Positions 17,753 through 26,437 of a stretch of 64,000 nt of DNA are shown piece by piece. The stretch's first letter is position 1. Each line of letters starts with the position of its first letter. Source of the DNA: PALSA-1440 sp050011195 (lineage in GTDB: Bacteria; Verrucomicrobiota; Verrucomicrobiia; Limisphaerales; UBA8199). The notes under the pieces are model-generated. The model worked only from the letters and a program-made list of their open reading frames with translations. It was not told where the DNA came from and searched no databases. A program made the translations under genes and the position numbers. Location: positions 1-64,000 of the forward strand of contig JBEKJO010000011.1 of NCBI GenBank assembly GCA_050011195.1, written 5' to 3'.

Positions 17753-19957
17753 ATGAACGACCAAGCTGTTTCTCCCAGGCATGACCAGTCCACCTCGAGG
17801 GCGCATTTTCATGCGCGAGTGAGCCGCTACAAAAACCTGTTGCGGGAGAAATGGTGGGTGTTGGTTCTGGGCGCAGCGGTCGGATCGGCTGTTGCAGGCG
17901 TACTCGTCTGGTACGCGCCGCCATCCTTCGTCTCGGTCGGACGGATGATTGTGAGCATCAAGCTGGCCATCCCGGAAGGGTCGGTCTATACGGAGGAGCT
18001 GAGCAATTTTCTGGGAACGCAAGTGGCGCTGATGCAAAGCATGGTGGTCATCAACCGGGCGCATGGCCGGGTGACGGCGCAGAAGCCAGAGGTGGGGATG
18101 CATCCCGTGAAGCTGAAGGTTTCCATCTTGCCCAAAACCACGATCTTCGTGCTGCAGGCCACCGGGCGCGACCCGGATTACACGCAGGCCTTCCTGCAAG
18201 CCTGCATGGAGGAGTATATCGCCCTGAAAAGAGAAATGCGGCTGCAAACGTCCGACACGACGGTAGCCGGCCTGACCGAAGAGGTCATGCGGCTGGAGAA
18301 GAACCTGCGCAAGGCCGAGGAGGATCTGGCTGAATTCCAGAGCACAAACAGCGTGGTGTTTTTCCGGGAGGAAGTCTTCTTCGCTGGCAACTACCTGGAC
18401 GCGTTGAACCAGCGCCTGGCCGCGCAGAAGTCCGAGTATGAGCTGTTGCAGATGCTGACGCTGGATCAGAGCCTCGCTCGCCAGCGGGAGACCGGCGGAG
18501 CGTTGCCCGTGGCGAATGCGCTGCCGCTGGACCAAGGCAAATCTCACCAGCAGGAAGGCAACGGAACGTCACCCCTGGCGGCTGACTCGACCGCCCAGTC
18601 CGCCGCGGCCGGCGGCGACCGAACGGACACCGATTACTTCAAGGCGCAACAGGAGTTGCTCTTGCTGAAGGCCGAACTGCAGGAGCAGGGCCGGTACCTG
18701 AAACCCAAGCACCCGAAGTTGATCTCGATGAAGGAAGAGGTCGCCCGGCGGGAGGAGTTGCTGAAGATTTATCGCAACCAGGGCGAGGAGCAGTTGCAGA
18801 GCCGGAAGGGGATGCTGGCCTTGGAGATTCAAATTCTTGAGAAAGAAGTGAAGGAATGGACTGCGAGCACCCTGGCCATCCAGGAAAAAGCGGAGGAATA
18901 CCAAAGGCTCAAGGCGAATTCGGAGAGAATCCAGGCGCTCTACGACCGGTTGCTCGGCACGATGCAAACGCTGGATGTCAATAAGGAAATCAGCCCCGAA
19001 AGCGTCACGGTCATGGAAAAGGCGTCCCCGGGGTATCCCGACCTGCCCGACCTGTCGGAAAGAGTGGCGATCGGCAGTCTGGTGGGCTTGGCGCTGGGCG
19101 TTGCGCTGCTGCTCTTGCTCGACCGGCTGGATGATCGGATAAATTCCTTCACCGAACTGCAGGACCTGTTTGATGAAGACGTCGTCGGCCAGATTCCCAG
19201 GGAGAGATCCGTCAGGTCAACGAAGCAGACGGGCTTGATCGAGCCTGATGATGCGCGTCATACCTTCGTGGAAGCGTACCGGAACCTTCGGTCCTCCTTG
19301 CTGTATATGGCAGAAACGGGTGAGCGGCCGAAAACCATCCTCGTGACCAGTTCGCTGCCGAATGACGGCAAGTCTCTTACCGCCGCCAATCTGGCCATTG
19401 CGATGGCCGGCGGCGGCTCCCGCGTGTTGCTGGTTGATGCCGACTTGCGCAAGGGGGCCCAGGCCCGTCCGTTCGGCGTTCCGGCTCAGCCGGGGCTATC
19501 GGAAGTGCTTTCCGCGGGAGCACCTTGGGAACCGGCAGTTCATGCTACCAAATTCAGCAATCTGTTTCTGCTCCCCGCCGGCGCCGTCACGACCCAATCC
19601 AGCGAATTGTTTCTCCGCGAGGTAACGAAAAAATTCCTGCAGGATGCCGCCAGCAAGTACGATTACGTGATATTGGACACCGTCCCGGTGATGGCGGCCG
19701 ATGATGTGACGAGCCTTGCGCCGCAGGTGGACGGCGTGCTCTTTGTCGTCCGCGCTGTGTTTACCTCCGCTCGCGTGGCCCGCGCGGCTCTGGAATCGCT
19801 GTATCAACGCCGGGTCCGCGTGCTCGGCCTGGTGTTCAACGCGGTCCGTCCAAGCTCCGTCGATTACTACTATTACTACAGGTACAAAGATTACTATAAG
19901 GGCTATGCCGCCGCAGGTGCCGGGCCGAAGCAACCGGAGCGGACGGGCAAGGCCTGA
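17753..19957 (+). CDS. polysaccharide co-polymerase / tyrosine autokinase, Wzc type
   Basis: The start is the ATG at 17753; the TTG at 17732 would overlap the previous stop. The 734-residue protein has a Wzz chain-length domain with two membrane segments (about residues 30-52 and 440-460) flanking a long periplasmic coiled-coil region. A cytoplasmic BY-kinase domain follows, with Walker A in SSLPNDGKSLTAANL, Walker A' in LLVDADLRKG and Walker B-like YVILDTVPVM. The C-terminus has a tyrosine cluster (YYYYYRYKDYYKGY), the site of autophosphorylation in this family. Cycles of phosphorylation control polymer length and export together with the Wza-like partner. No glycosyltransferases are in view, so they must be encoded elsewhere. 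Confidence 0.93.
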   Translation: MNDQAVSPRHDQSTSRAHFHARVSRYKNLLREKWWVLVLGAAVGSAVAGVLVWYAPPSFVSVGRMIVSIKLAIPEGSVYTEELSNFLGTQVALMQSMVVINRAHGRVTAQKPEVGMHPVKLKVSILPKTTIFVLQATGRDPDYTQAFLQACMEEYIALKREMRLQTSDTTVAGLTEEVMRLEKNLRKAEEDLAEFQSTNSVVFFREEVFFAGNYLDALNQRLAAQKSEYELLQMLTLDQSLARQRETGGALPVANALPLDQGKSHQQEGNGTSPLAADSTAQSAAAGGDRTDTDYFKAQQELLLLKAELQEQGRYLKPKHPKLISMKEEVARREELLKIYRNQGEEQLQSRKGMLALEIQILEKEVKEWTASTLAIQEKAEEYQRLKANSERIQALYDRLLGTMQTLDVNKEISPESVTVMEKASPGYPDLPDLSERVAIGSLVGLALGVALLLLLDRLDDRINSFTELQDLFDEDVVGQIPRERSVRSTKQTGLIEPDDARHTFVEAYRNLRSSLLYMAETGERPKTILVTSSLPNDGKSLTAANLAIAMAGGGSRVLLVDADLRKGAQARPFGVPAQPGLSEVLSAGAPWEPAVHATKFSNLFLLPAGAVTTQSSELFLREVTKKFLQDAASKYDYVILDTVPVMAADDVTSLAPQVDGVLFVVRAVFTSARVARAALESLYQRRVRVLGLVFNAVRPSSVDYYYYYRYKDYYKGYAAAGAGPKQPERTGKA

Positions 19958-20275
19958 GTGCGATAGATACCGCGGGCCATGGGCCAAAGTAGATGTCCGA
20001 ACATACGCCAGCGTGGTTTTGAGTTCGCTCGCAACCCAAGCATGAGCACCTTGCGGCGGCGCACCTTGAGAGGGACTTGGACCTCGAGGTTTGTTTGCTG
20101 CGTATTCCGTTCAAACGCGCCACTCTGCGTGGCGCCGGTGTGGTGTACGGAGCCCCCGTACCCCAATGACCTGTTCGCGCGGTTTGACTTGGCGGCCTGC
20201 CTCCGCCGAGTTTGCCACGCCCGGGGCGTTCGTGGCGTGGTTCGTCAAGAGAATGAAACCGGCAGGAGAAGTGAA
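19958..20275 (+). other. gap between Wzc-like gene and DUF1254 gene
   Basis: 318 bases. The DUF1254 reading frame is open through most of it, but the encoded residues (Cys/Arg-rich) do not look like protein. No convincing promoter, RNA or repeat was recognised. The good ribosome-binding site GGCAGGAGAAG sits at its right end. Confidence 0.4.
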
Positions 20276-21739
20276 ATGAGAATGAGTATGAGACTCGCTG
20301 GACGCGTCCTTCTTAACGGGTCGGTGGCCGCTGCGGTTGCCCTTCTCCTGTTTGTCGGCTGTAAGACCGGGACGGGGTCTAGGTCGGCCGGCGGCAGACG
20401 GGCGTTGACTTCGCGAGAAGCCTTCGACATCGCCACCGAAGCCTACATCTTCGGCTACCCCCTCGTTATGATGGACATGACGCGGCGAGTGATGACCAAT
20501 GTGCGCGAGCCGGAAGGGATGCGTGCTCCGCTGGGCCAGTTCGCGCGGACCCGGACCTATCCGCTCGCCTCGAACCACGATGTCACCATTCCCAATGCCG
20601 ACACGCTCTACACCACCGTTTGGCTGGATGTCTCCCGGGAGCCTTGGGTCCTGAGCCTCCCGGACGCGAAGGGCCGCTACGCCCTGTTCCCCATACTGGA
20701 CGGCTGGACCACGGTGTTCGGCGCGCCCGGCAAACGCACAACCGGCACCGGCCCGCAGAAATATGCCATTACCGGCCCCGGCTGGAAGGGCAAACTGCCA
20801 GCCGATTTGAAGGAATACAAGGCGCCCACCAGCATCGTGTGGGTGCTCGGCCGAATTTACTGCACGGGCACGCCGGAAGATTACGCAGCCGTGCATGCAA
20901 TGCAGGACCAGTGCTCGGCGGTGCCGCTCAGCTCATACGGGAAGCCCTGCACGCCGCCGCCGGGACAGATTGATCCGGGCATAGACATGAGGAGAACGGT
21001 GCGCGAGCAGGTCAGCAGCCTGGGTATGGCCGATTACCTCAACCGGCTCGCCATCTTGATGAAGGACAATCCACCCGCCCACGCCGACGCGCGGATGGTT
21101 AAGAAGATGGCGCGGCTGGGCATTGTGCCGGGGCAATCTTTCGACATAAACCGGCTCGACCCCGCCGTGATTCAGGTCCTCGAAACCGTCCCCAGGACCG
21201 CCTTTGGCAAAATCATGGCCTGGTTCACGGAAGGAGCCAAGGCCGGCGACTGGACTTCCCAGAACGGCTGGAGGTGGACCCTGAAGACCGGCGCCTACGA
21301 TGCCGACTACACACAACGGGCCTTGGTTGCAGCGATTGCCCTGGGCGCCAACCGCCCGCAGGACACCGTCTATGCGATCTCGACGGTGGACGGAACCGGG
21401 CAGCCCTACACCGGCAACAGCAGCTACGTGATGCACTTTGCGCCAGGGCAGGCTCCCAGCGCCAACGGGTTCTGGTCGCTGACGATGTACGACGGTGATT
21501 ACTTCTTCGTGGATAACCCGCTCGGCCGCTACACACTCAGCGCGCGAGACCAATTGAAGTTCAATCTCGACGGTTCGCTGGACCTCTGCATCCAGAAGTA
21601 CCCCCCGAGCGTGGACAAGGAATCCAACTGGCTCCCGGCGCCGGAAGGGAAATTCATCCTCATGCTGCGGTTCTACTGGCCGAAGGAATCCGTGATCAGC
21701 GGCTCCTGGCAGATTCCTCCCGTGAAGCGGGCGGATTAA
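20276..21739 (+). CDS. DUF1254/DUF1214 domain lipoprotein
   Basis: 487 residues from the ATG at 20276, which has AGGAGAAG at good spacing. The N-terminal signal ends in a lipobox LFVGC (C29). DUF1254 covers about residues 45-170 (EAYIFGYPLVMMDMTRRVM, NADTLYTTVWLDVSREPWVL, RYALFPILDGWTTVFGAPGKRTTG). DUF1214 is C-terminal (YAISTVDGTGQPYTGNSSYVMHFAP, NGFWSLTMYDGDYFFVDNPLGRYTLSARDQL). The family is widespread but has no established biochemical function. The lipobox places it at a periplasm-facing membrane. The convergent WYL gene ends 10 bases away. Confidence 0.85.
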   Translation: MRMSMRLAGRVLLNGSVAAAVALLLFVGCKTGTGSRSAGGRRALTSREAFDIATEAYIFGYPLVMMDMTRRVMTNVREPEGMRAPLGQFARTRTYPLASNHDVTIPNADTLYTTVWLDVSREPWVLSLPDAKGRYALFPILDGWTTVFGAPGKRTTGTGPQKYAITGPGWKGKLPADLKEYKAPTSIVWVLGRIYCTGTPEDYAAVHAMQDQCSAVPLSSYGKPCTPPPGQIDPGIDMRRTVREQVSSLGMADYLNRLAILMKDNPPAHADARMVKKMARLGIVPGQSFDINRLDPAVIQVLETVPRTAFGKIMAWFTEGAKAGDWTSQNGWRWTLKTGAYDADYTQRALVAAIALGANRPQDTVYAISTVDGTGQPYTGNSSYVMHFAPGQAPSANGFWSLTMYDGDYFFVDNPLGRYTLSARDQLKFNLDGSLDLCIQKYPPSVDKESNWLPAPEGKFILMLRFYWPKESVISGSWQIPPVKRAD

Positions 21740-21749
21740 CGCCAATCGT

Positions 21750-22760
21750 TCACCTGGACAAGCCCGGACGAAGGACCTTTCGGGCAGCTTGCCTGACCCA
21801 CTGAGCCAACGCGGCGGGACGGATGACGACGGCTTCGCCTCCCCAACTGAGCACCCACCGCCCCACTTCCGAAAGGCTGGTCAGTCTCAGGCGCAGTTCG
21901 ACCCCGCCCTGCTTGAGCTCACGCAGTTGCTGCGAATCGTGCCACTTCTTTTCGCGGATGTACTCGGCGACAGCCTGGTTGAAGCGGATGACCACGTCGA
22001 ATTCACCATGACCGGACTGGACGCCGAAACTGCCGCGCAGACGCTTGTCCAGCGAAAACGTTCGCCGGCGCTCGAAGGTTTTGCCGGTGGGGCGGAGGGC
22101 TTTGATGCGCGCGGGGACGAACGTGCGGAGGTCTTGGCGGCGGTGATCGAAAGCGAAAAGGAACCACTCGCCGTTGATGTTGGCCAGGTGATACGGATCG
22201 ACAACGCGTTGCTCGGGTTCCGGCTGGCCGGGTTTGCGATAGGTCAGCTCGAGCTGCCGGCGCCCCGCCGTCGCCTTGGCGAGTGCATCAAAGATCTCCA
22301 GGTCCAGAATCGGCACGGCGCGCGTGCGGAAGGAGATCGTCTGCGCCACGTCGCTAAGGCTGAGCGAAATGGTTTCGGGGAGGGACCGCTCCATTTTCTT
22401 GAGGGCGCTGAGCAGCGGCTGTTCGAAGCTGGTGCCGCGATATTGCTGGAGCGCCCTCTCGGCCACGACGAGCGCGAAGATTTCGCCTTCCGTGATCTGA
22501 AGCGTGGGAAAGGCCTTGACGTGCTCCGTGTAGAAATATCCGAACCGCCTGCCGTCGTACTCGAGCGGCAGCCCCAGCCGCTCGCGCATGAACTCCAGGT
22601 CGCGGTGAATGGACTTGGTGCTGACTTCCAACTGGCGAGCGAGCGTGGTGGCGTTCGGATAACTCCCCGCCTGCAGGGCCTGATGAATGCGCAGCATCCG
22701 CTCGAGCGGCGGGCGGGAGTGTGGCTGCTCGCTTCCAGGCCTGGCGTCTAACGACCTCAA
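21750..22760 (-). CDS. WYL-domain transcriptional regulator (YafY-like)
   Basis: A 336-residue protein. A winged helix-turn-helix of the HTH_11/DeoR kind lies at about residues 20-75 (RMLRIHQALQAGSYPNATTL, then ARQLEVSTKSIHRDLEFMRE). A WYL-type ligand domain is centred on RRQLELTYRKPG and PYHLANINGEWFLFAFDH; the WYL triad itself is degenerate (EWFLFA). A C-terminal WCX-like extension follows (FDVVIRFNQAVAEYIREKKW). WYL proteins sense nucleic-acid or nucleotide ligands and often repress defence or DNA-damage genes, but no defence genes are visible here. It lies 37 bases downstream of rho on the same strand and may be partly co-transcribed. Confidence 0.88.
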   Translation of the reverse strand: MRSLDARPGSEQPHSRPPLERMLRIHQALQAGSYPNATTLARQLEVSTKSIHRDLEFMRERLGLPLEYDGRRFGYFYTEHVKAFPTLQITEGEIFALVVAERALQQYRGTSFEQPLLSALKKMERSLPETISLSLSDVAQTISFRTRAVPILDLEIFDALAKATAGRRQLELTYRKPGQPEPEQRVVDPYHLANINGEWFLFAFDHRRQDLRTFVPARIKALRPTGKTFERRRTFSLDKRLRGSFGVQSGHGEFDVVIRFNQAVAEYIREKKWHDSQQLRELKQGGVELRLRLTSLSEVGRWVLSWGGEAVVIRPAALAQWVRQAARKVLRPGLSR

Positions 22761-22797
22761 TGCTTCAACGTATTAGCGTTTTTGACCTTCCACCGCC

Positions 22798-23940
22798 TCA
22801 CAGAAGCTTGGCCAGCAGTTCATCGTTCGTCTTGTGCTTCCTGAGCGCGGCGATGAGGGTTTCCATCGCTTCAACCGGGTTCAAATCTACCATCGTGCGG
22901 CGGAGCTTGCGCACGGCCTCAATCTGGTTTTTGGGAAAGAGTTTCTCCTCCTTGCGCGTCCCGCTCTTGGGGATGTCGATAGACGGGAATAGGCGTCGGT
23001 CCGAAAGCTTGCGGTCGAGAATCAACTCCATGTTGCCGGTGCCTTTGAACTCCTGGAAGATCAGCTCGTCCATGCGCGAGCCGGTGTCCACCAGCGCGGT
23101 AGCCAGGATGGTCATTGACCCGCCTTCTTCGATCTTGCGGGCCGAGGCGAACATCTTGCGCGGGATTTCCAGGGCGCGCGCATCCACGCCGCCCGTCATC
23201 GTGCGGCCGCTGCCGCCGTGGACGCTGTTGTAGGCGCGCGCCACGCGGGTAATGGAGTCGAGCAGCACAAACACGTCCTTGCCCGCTTCCACCATGCGCC
23301 GGCAGCGCTCGATCATAAAGCGCGAGAGGCGCACGTGCGTCTCCAAATCCTGGTCGTTGGACGACGCCACCACTTCGGCCTTCACCGAGCGCTGGAAATC
23401 GGTGACTTCCTCCGGGCGCTCGTCGATGAGCAGGACCAGCACATGCACTTCCGGATGGTTGGCGGTGATGGCATTGGCAATCTGCTTGAGAATGGTGGTC
23501 TTGCCGGTGCGCGGCGGAGCCACGATCAGACCGCGCGTGCCTTTGCCCAGCGGCGTCACCATGTCGATGACCCGCGTCTCGATGAGGTCGGGGCTGGTCT
23601 CGAGCTTGAACTTCTCGATCGGGTCGATGGTGGTCAGGTTCTCGAACCGCACGACCTTGGTATAGTCCTCGAAGGCTATGTCGTTGACTTTATCCACTGA
23701 CTTAAGTTGCGGGCTGTTGCCGCGGTGCGGGGGTTGCGTGGGGCCCGCCACCTGGCTGCCTTCACGGAGGAAATTCCGCTTGATCGTGTCCGGTGTGACG
23801 AAGATGTCCGCCGGCTTGGGATGGAAATGGTTCTCGGCTGTCCGGAGGAAGCCGAAGCCCTTTTCGGAGATTTCCAAATAACCGGAACCGTAATCGGCGG
23901 TTGCAGTGTTCTTGCTGTCGCTGTTGGTTGCTGTGCTCAT
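22798..23940 (-). CDS. rho: transcription termination factor Rho
   Basis: An RNA-dependent hexameric ATPase that ends transcription. About 380 residues from the ATG at 23940 (MSTATNSDSK); the frame is open to 23991. An RNA-binding cold-shock-like domain includes GYLEISEKGFGFLR and DIFVTPDTIKRNFLREGSQV. The ATPase core has Walker A in APPRTGKTTILKQIAN, Walker B in LVLLIDERPEEVTD, LLDSITRVARAYN and the Q/R-loop region GSGRTMTGGVDARAL. The usual N-terminal Rho_N helical part is missing, replaced by a short polar stretch, so this is a compact Rho. The C-terminus (ELLAKLL) is complete. Confidence 0.97.
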   Translation of the reverse strand: MSTATNSDSKNTATADYGSGYLEISEKGFGFLRTAENHFHPKPADIFVTPDTIKRNFLREGSQVAGPTQPPHRGNSPQLKSVDKVNDIAFEDYTKVVRFENLTTIDPIEKFKLETSPDLIETRVIDMVTPLGKGTRGLIVAPPRTGKTTILKQIANAITANHPEVHVLVLLIDERPEEVTDFQRSVKAEVVASSNDQDLETHVRLSRFMIERCRRMVEAGKDVFVLLDSITRVARAYNSVHGGSGRTMTGGVDARALEIPRKMFASARKIEEGGSMTILATALVDTGSRMDELIFQEFKGTGNMELILDRKLSDRRLFPSIDIPKSGTRKEEKLFPKNQIEAVRKLRRTMVDLNPVEAMETLIAALRKHKTNDELLAKLL

Positions 23941-24128
23941 ACTACTCTGTGTGTTATCGAAGGTTTTCCAAATTGAATCCCCGAAAACCACTTATGAACT
24001 TTGAATTCTTGGGAAGCTACTGCGGCGGCTTGCCATCAACTCGCCCGCCATCCGCAGTTAACAGACCTTCGATATCGCTATAATTACCGGTAATTCCCGG
24101 GCCGTGCAACAAGTTTTTTCAACAAATA

Positions 24129-25112
24129 TTACCCGCCCACCTGAGCCCTGGCCTCGACCGCCAGGGGGGTGCTCAGGTAGCGCTCGCCGGTGGAGCAGGC
24201 CACGGTGACGATCAGCTTGCCCCTGTTCTCGGGCCGCCGGGCGACCTGAATGGCAGCCCAGACGTTGGCGCCCGAAGAAATGCCCGCCAGGATGCCTTCC
24301 TCTTTGGCCAATCGCCGCGCCATGGCGAACGAGTCCTCGTTGGTGACCTGAATGCACTCGACGATCTGCGGGTTGCCCTCCGCGTCCTGCAGATGGAGGT
24401 TCTTCGGGATAAAGCCAGCGCCCGTCCCCTGAATCTTGTGTGGGCCAGGCCTTAATGGCTGGCCGGCGAGGGCCTGCGAAATGACCGGCGAATCTCTCGG
24501 CTCGACGGCGATGGCCTGGAAGGAGGGCTTGCGCCCCTTGATCGCTTCACAACAGCCCGTCAGGGTCCCGCCGGTGCCCACGGCCGCCACCAGAATATCG
24601 ACCTTGCCATCCGTGTCCTCCCAGATTTCCTCAGCCGTGGTCTGGCGATGAATCTCCGGGTTGGCCGGGTTGTCAAACTGCTGCGGGATCCAGGCGCGCG
24701 GGGTATCCTTGGCCAATTGCTCCGCCTTGGCGATGGCCCCTTTCATGCCTTCGGTGCCGGGCGTCAGGACCAGCCTGGCCCCGAGCATCGCCAGCAGCGT
24801 GCGGCGCTCCAGCGACATCGTTTCCGGCATGGTGAGAATGATCTGGTAACCCTTGGCCGCCGCCACGAAGGCCAGCGCGATGCCGGTGTTGCCGCTCGTA
24901 GGCTCGATGATCACCGTGTCCTTCTTGAGTGCCCCGCGCTTCTCCGCCTCTTCAATCATCGCCAGGCCGATCCGGTCCTTCACACTGCCCAGCGGATTGA
25001 AGAACTCGCACTTCAGCAGGATCGTGGCCGGCGCGCCGTCCGTGACCTTATTCAAGCGCACCAGCGGCGTGTGCCCGACTGTTTCGACGATGTTGTTGTA
25101 TATGCGACCCAT
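24129..25112 (-). CDS. cysK: cysteine synthase A (O-acetylserine sulfhydrylase)
   Basis: A PLP enzyme that makes cysteine from O-acetylserine and sulfide in the cytoplasm. It has 327 residues, starting MGRIYNNIVETVGHTPLVRL. The PLP lysine is K45 in LGSVKDRIGLAM. EPTSGNTGIALAFVAAAKGY binds substrate and cofactor, and VGTGGTLTG holds the PLP phosphate. The C-terminal region has GISSGANVWAA. Length and motifs are those of CysK rather than of cystathionine beta-synthase, which carries extra domains. It reads toward rho with a 188-base gap that holds no recognisable feature. A minus-strand terminator lies about 85 bases upstream of its start, so cysK probably has its own promoter in 25113-25194. 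Confidence 0.95.
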   Translation of the reverse strand: MGRIYNNIVETVGHTPLVRLNKVTDGAPATILLKCEFFNPLGSVKDRIGLAMIEEAEKRGALKKDTVIIEPTSGNTGIALAFVAAAKGYQIILTMPETMSLERRTLLAMLGARLVLTPGTEGMKGAIAKAEQLAKDTPRAWIPQQFDNPANPEIHRQTTAEEIWEDTDGKVDILVAAVGTGGTLTGCCEAIKGRKPSFQAIAVEPRDSPVISQALAGQPLRPGPHKIQGTGAGFIPKNLHLQDAEGNPQIVECIQVTNEDSFAMARRLAKEEGILAGISSGANVWAAIQVARRPENRGKLIVTVACSTGERYLSTPLAVEARAQVGG

Positions 25113-25194
25113 AAAACGTCAGAATGTGTTCGCGAACCTCTAATCCCGGTTCGCGTGCGAGGCAATGTCCACCGGATGCCAGGCGCGGGCAAGT

Positions 25195-25241
25195 GGAAAA
25201 AACATAAAGTCCCTGCCCGGCCTTGCGGCCGAACAGGGACT
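25195..25241 (-). terminator. intrinsic terminator ending a minus-strand transcript
   Basis: On the minus strand AGTCCCTG pairs with CAGGGACT (25208-25215 with 25234-25241) and an inner CGGCC-GCAA-GGCCG hairpin sits on top. The stem is followed by TTATGTTTTTT. No protein gene on this strand ends just upstream of it, which implies an RNA gene in 25.24-26 kb. Confidence 0.75.
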
Positions 25242-25900
25242 AAATGGGGGATGGGAGTTCGCCACGCTCTCTTTCCCGTGCTGGCATTTGGCGCCGAATT
25301 GGCTGCCAGCTTCCCGACGCTATTCTCCACGGCAAGCGGAGTTTTCGGCCTCGTAGCAGGGCCGTCCAGCGCCTTGCGGCCACTGGATTATTGAGTGAGG
25401 CTTTTCAGCTCGCTTGGACTGGTGGTTGCGCCACCGGCCTGCGAACCAGGTCAAGACACGTCTCTGTCTTTTTATCCGCGTCTTCACCACTTAGCGCCGG
25501 GTCAGCCGCCGCTTTTGGCGGCGCGTTTGCCCGGTGCCACGGGTCTCGCCTCTTAACTCTCAGGTTGCCTTTCGTCCACAGGTCAGCGGTATCGTTTTTA
25601 ACATCGCCGACTTCTCGGAAGGTTTTCACGGACCCTGCCAAGGCCGCGTGTCCTTCCCGGTTCGGACGCTCACTTTGTCCCGCCTTTCGGCGTCTTTCAT
25701 TTGGCTGACCTCCTCGCGGAGACCGCCAGAGCCGCCCGCCCGTGCTGATGCACAGTAGCAACCGCATACCCTCTGGGTAACTGCGATTCGCCCAGGCTCG
25801 AAACTCGCCTGGGCTACTTGACTCGATTCGGAGCGGTTTCTCATCGCTCCTCACCGTTCAGTCCCTTTTTCGCGTTTACTGACGGCGCGCGAACGCCGCC
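25242..25900 (-). ncRNA. candidate large structured RNA (no family recognised)
   Basis: No credible protein is seen here. Open frames exist on both strands but look unconserved and have no ribosome-binding site. Several stable hairpins are packed together: 25366-25386 (GCAA loop on the minus strand), 25421-25435 (5-bp stem), 25505-25522 (6 bp), 25681-25692 (CGCC-GAAA-GGCG), 25710-25721 (CTCC-GCGA-GGAG), 25767-25779 (TACCC/GGGTA) and 25790-25814 (8 bp). GNRA loops appear only when read on the minus strand, and that strand ends in the terminator at 25195-25241. The RNase P, tmRNA, SRP and 6S RNA signatures I know were not found. The 5' end is undefined and could reach about 26.1 kb. Confidence 0.45.
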
Positions 25901-26121
25901 AGAGGAACTGGTGAATCCTGCCTCCGCTCCCCAATCTTGCGATTCGGCTTGAGAGGGGTTGAGCCAACCAGCCTGACCCAACCTTTCCCCAGTCACCTGG
26001 GATTATCCTTGAGACGTTCAGCCTCAATCTGTTGACTGCTGCCGCCTGCCTCAGTTCTTTCAATGAACTGTTGTCAGCCTATCAGATTTCCCTAAACCGG
26101 CAACGAATTCTTGCGCACAAC

Positions 26122-26251
26122 TTATTCACCAAAAACGCCCGGGGAATAACTTGTGAACAAGTAAAATCCCCCAATGGCGCCAACCGTTTCCCGCGTTCAA
26201 CCGGGAAATTATTCACAACCGAAAATCCCCGGCCGCGGCCGCGGTGAATAA
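26122..26251. promoter_or_regulatory. cluster of four DnaA-box-like sites
   Basis: TTATTCACC (26122-26130, plus), TTGTTCACA (26152-26160, minus), TTATTCACA (26209-26217, plus) and TTATTCACC (26243-26251, minus). The bacterial consensus is TTWTNCACA. They lie between the candidate RNA and a small basic protein gene. The stretch between boxes is not especially AT-rich, so origin function is uncertain; DnaA-dependent regulation or titration is also possible. Confidence 0.45.
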
Positions 26252-26267
26252 GTTTTGGAGGAGCCTG

Positions 26268-26393
26268 TCAGGCGGTTGCCTCGGTCTTGGGCGTGGCTTT
26301 GGCCTGGGCTTTGGCCTGGGCGCCCGTTTTCTTCCGTTTCAAATAGGCGTGCCGCCGTTTCCGTTTCTCAACTTTGTTGTATTGCTTGCTCAT
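26268..26393 (-). CDS. 41-residue lysine/arginine-rich small protein
   Basis: Reading the minus strand from the ATG at 26393 gives MSKQYNKVEKRKRRHAYLKR, then KKTGAQAKAQAKATPKTEATA and a TGA. The first half is strongly basic and the tail is Ala/Lys/Thr-rich, like the disordered tails of ribosomal proteins. Binding to ribosomal or other RNA is inference from charge alone. It is too short for most gene finders, but the composition is non-random and there is no competing gene on the other strand (the plus-strand frame here is Gly/Phe-rich). It is divergent from the SecD-head-like lipoprotein gene, 44 bases away. Confidence 0.65.
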   Translation of the reverse strand: MSKQYNKVEKRKRRHAYLKRKKTGAQAKAQAKATPKTEATA

Positions 26394-26437
26394 AATACTC
26401 TTTACATTCCCGACGCATTTCGCTTGTTTAACGCACT

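Noticed and set aside
20277..21739. Signs of recent transfer in the DUF1254 gene
   Set aside because: Base composition and codon use look like those of neighbouring genes; no flanking repeats or integrase.
25244..25854. Open frames on both strands in the candidate RNA region as protein genes
   Set aside because: No ribosome-binding sites, low-complexity Arg/Ser/Pro-rich products, and structure better explained as RNA. This remains an inference.
25242..25900. RNase P RNA or tmRNA
   Set aside because: I looked for the conserved GGAAAGTCC and ACAGAA...GGCTTA elements and for a tRNA-like CCA end with a tag reading frame; none was found. One short stretch (CCGTGGCACCGGGCAAAC) resembles part of RNase P but the rest does not fit.
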